Shown one piece after another: positions 62,862 through 64,000 of a stretch of DNA of 64,000 nt (position 1 is its first letter; each line of letters begins with the position of its first letter). The position numbers were made by a program, and so were the translations under genes. The stretch is from JAKLIX01 sp964605655 (GTDB taxonomy: Bacteria > Bacteroidota > Bacteroidia > Bacteroidales > CAIXZF01). The stretch lies in assembly GCA_964605655.1 (NCBI GenBank), contig CAZSDK010000017.1, positions 37,300 through 101,299 of the forward strand. Direction: 5' to 3'. The notes below the pieces were generated by a model. It was not told the origin of the DNA, did no database searches, and was given only the letters and a program-made list of their open reading frames with translations.

Positions 62862-64000
62862 ATGAACAATTTCTCGTACAAAACTTTCCTACGCCCCTCC
62901 TCTAAAGAGATTGATGGAGATGTTGCCATATACATCCGGGTAATCATCGACAGAAAAAAGAAAGATTATTCCCTGAAAATTTTCACAAAAGCCAGGTACT
63001 GGAACGAGATTAAGTCTGAACTCAAGTCAGGTCACATGAACTTAGAGGCTGATAATGTGAAAATTAAGTTCTACCTGGGTGAATTAAACAACCTCCAGGT
63101 TAATGCCATAGTAACTGGGAAAATCATCACTTTCGAGGATACGGACAAAATCTTCAAGGGGGATGCTTTCCAGAAAGAGAGTTTTTATGATTTTGTGAAT
63201 AATCAGAAGGAGATACTTAAAGGGAAAATAAAACCGGGGACCGTCGCAAGCTGGGATTCAGAGGTTAAAAAACTGAAGGAATTTGCTCCCAAGCTGACCT
63301 GGGGAATGATCACTGTGCCTTTCCTGAAGGAATATGAAACATTTCTCAGAACCATCAAACAAAATACCTTCATCACTATACATAAAAGTCATCGGTTCAT
63401 CAAGGCCAGGATCAACGATGCCATCAAAGAGGAGGTGATAAAAGAAAACCCCTATGCCCGTTTTAAAATTGGCAAGGCCCCTGAAGGGAATATGCAGCGA
63501 TTGACCCGTGCCGAGGTAAATACCTTAGCAGCTCATTACCTGAAATCAGGCACTCCCCAAACCCATAAACACGTATTGCGCTACTTCCTGTTTTCCTGTT
63601 ACACCGGGTTACGATATTCCGATCTCAAAGCCCTGACTTATGGAAAAATCATTGAAGGCCAATACCTGCAGATCCGAATGCAGAAGACTGGTGAACCTTT
63701 ACGATTAGACTTACCCAACAGGGCGAAGAAACTTTTAGGGACAGGGAAACCAGATGAAAGCGTTTTTAAAGTAATCACTTGTCAAAAAACCAACAGTACC
63801 CTGAAAACGATTATGACGGATGCCGAGATAACGAAAAGTATCAGCATCCACTGTGCCAGGCATACCTTCGCCACCCTGGCGGGTGAAATTGGTATTCCCG
63901 TTGAAGTGATCAAAGAACTCATGGGTCACAGCAACATCAACATCACCCTGGGCTACGTCAAAGTCACCCAGCCTGCTTTGACCAAGGGGATGAGGATGAT
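62862..64000 (+). CDS. Tyrosine recombinase/integrase, 3' end cut off by window
   Basis: An open frame of 379 codons from ATG 62862 to the window edge without a stop. The N-terminus (about 1-100) is an arm-type DNA-binding domain of the Bacteroidota transposon integrase kind; residues about 105-200 form the core-binding SAM-like domain; the catalytic domain has the first Arg in CYTGLRYSDL, H-x-x-R in IHCARHTFAT, the His in LMGHSNI and the nucleophile Tyr in LGYVKV. All catalytic residues are present, so the enzyme looks active, and only a few C-terminal residues are missing. It lies 146 bases after a tRNA gene, the usual target of such elements, and probably marks one end of an integrated element that continues to the right. 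Confidence 0.92.
   Translation, partial: MNNFSYKTFLRPSSKEIDGDVAIYIRVIIDRKKKDYSLKIFTKARYWNEIKSELKSGHMNLEADNVKIKFYLGELNNLQVNAIVTGKIITFEDTDKIFKGDAFQKESFYDFVNNQKEILKGKIKPGTVASWDSEVKKLKEFAPKLTWGMITVPFLKEYETFLRTIKQNTFITIHKSHRFIKARINDAIKEEVIKENPYARFKIGKAPEGNMQRLTRAEVNTLAAHYLKSGTPQTHKHVLRYFLFSCYTGLRYSDLKALTYGKIIEGQYLQIRMQKTGEPLRLDLPNRAKKLLGTGKPDESVFKVITCQKTNSTLKTIMTDAEITKSISIHCARHTFATLAGEIGIPVEVIKELMGHSNINITLGYVKVTQPALTKGMRM

Overview
The window looks like a scaffold from an uncultured Bacteroidota, most likely of the Bacteroidales/Marinilabiliales/Lentimicrobium type. The evidence is a SusC/SusD pair, an S46 dipeptidyl peptidase, two DUF2723 proteins, DUF5723 and choice-of-anchor V proteins, a type IX secretion sorting domain, and promoters of the Bacteroidota form (TTG, 19-20 bases, TAnnTTTG) in front of both tRNA genes and the adenine deaminase gene. 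A run of exactly 100 N at 47669-47768 marks a scaffold gap, and the genes at both ends of the window are cut off.

Layout. 1-12.5 kb: a large secreted LamG-type protein (cut), an M49-like metallopeptidase lipoprotein, gpsA, a DPP7-type S46 peptidase and a SusC/SusD uptake pair. 12.5-18.2 kb: a small secreted protein, then a housekeeping run of sigma-54 activator without receiver, LptE, TPR-like protein, SecG, GroES and GroEL. 18.2-24.8 kb: a GC-rich non-coding patch, a DUF4468 protein, an amidohydrolase, adenine deaminase, an ArsR-type regulator, an Ig-like lipoprotein and a polysaccharide deacetylase. 24.8-31.1 kb: two tandem DUF2723 (GT117-like) membrane glycosyltransferases. 31.3-35.4 kb: an accessory patch between tRNA-Gln and gltX, with an AT-rich glycosyltransferase/FkbM methyltransferase pair, a dispersed repeat, and an ammonium transporter without its N-terminal part joined to a fragment of a membrane sensor. 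35.4-41.9 kb: gltX, folB, metG, a two-domain esterase and an archaemetzincin.

42-50.2 kb is the most interesting part. Four genes read leftwards: a PstS-like domain fused through a membrane helix to a GcvH-like domain; a Tat-exported HybA-like 4Fe-4S protein (holding the gap); a HybB/NrfD-like membrane quinone subunit; and a second membrane-anchored GcvH-like protein. A strong terminator follows, then a histidine kinase with CxxCH motifs in its sensor region and its NtrC-type sigma-54 response regulator. A near-consensus -24/-12 promoter and two exact 18-base repeats lie upstream of the first gene. I infer a membrane electron-transfer module under control of its own redox or haem-linked two-component system. 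No catalytic subunit (molybdoenzyme or NiFe hydrogenase) is visible nearby.

50.2-62.6 kb: PpnP, a lipoprotein/DUF5723/choice-of-anchor V operon, an AsmA-like protein, a WD40-plus-BNR protein of mixed base composition, an orphan periplasmic binding lipoprotein and a HAD phosphatase. 62.6-64 kb: a tRNA with anticodon CAT followed at once by a tyrosine integrase, which looks like the edge of an integrated element running off the window.
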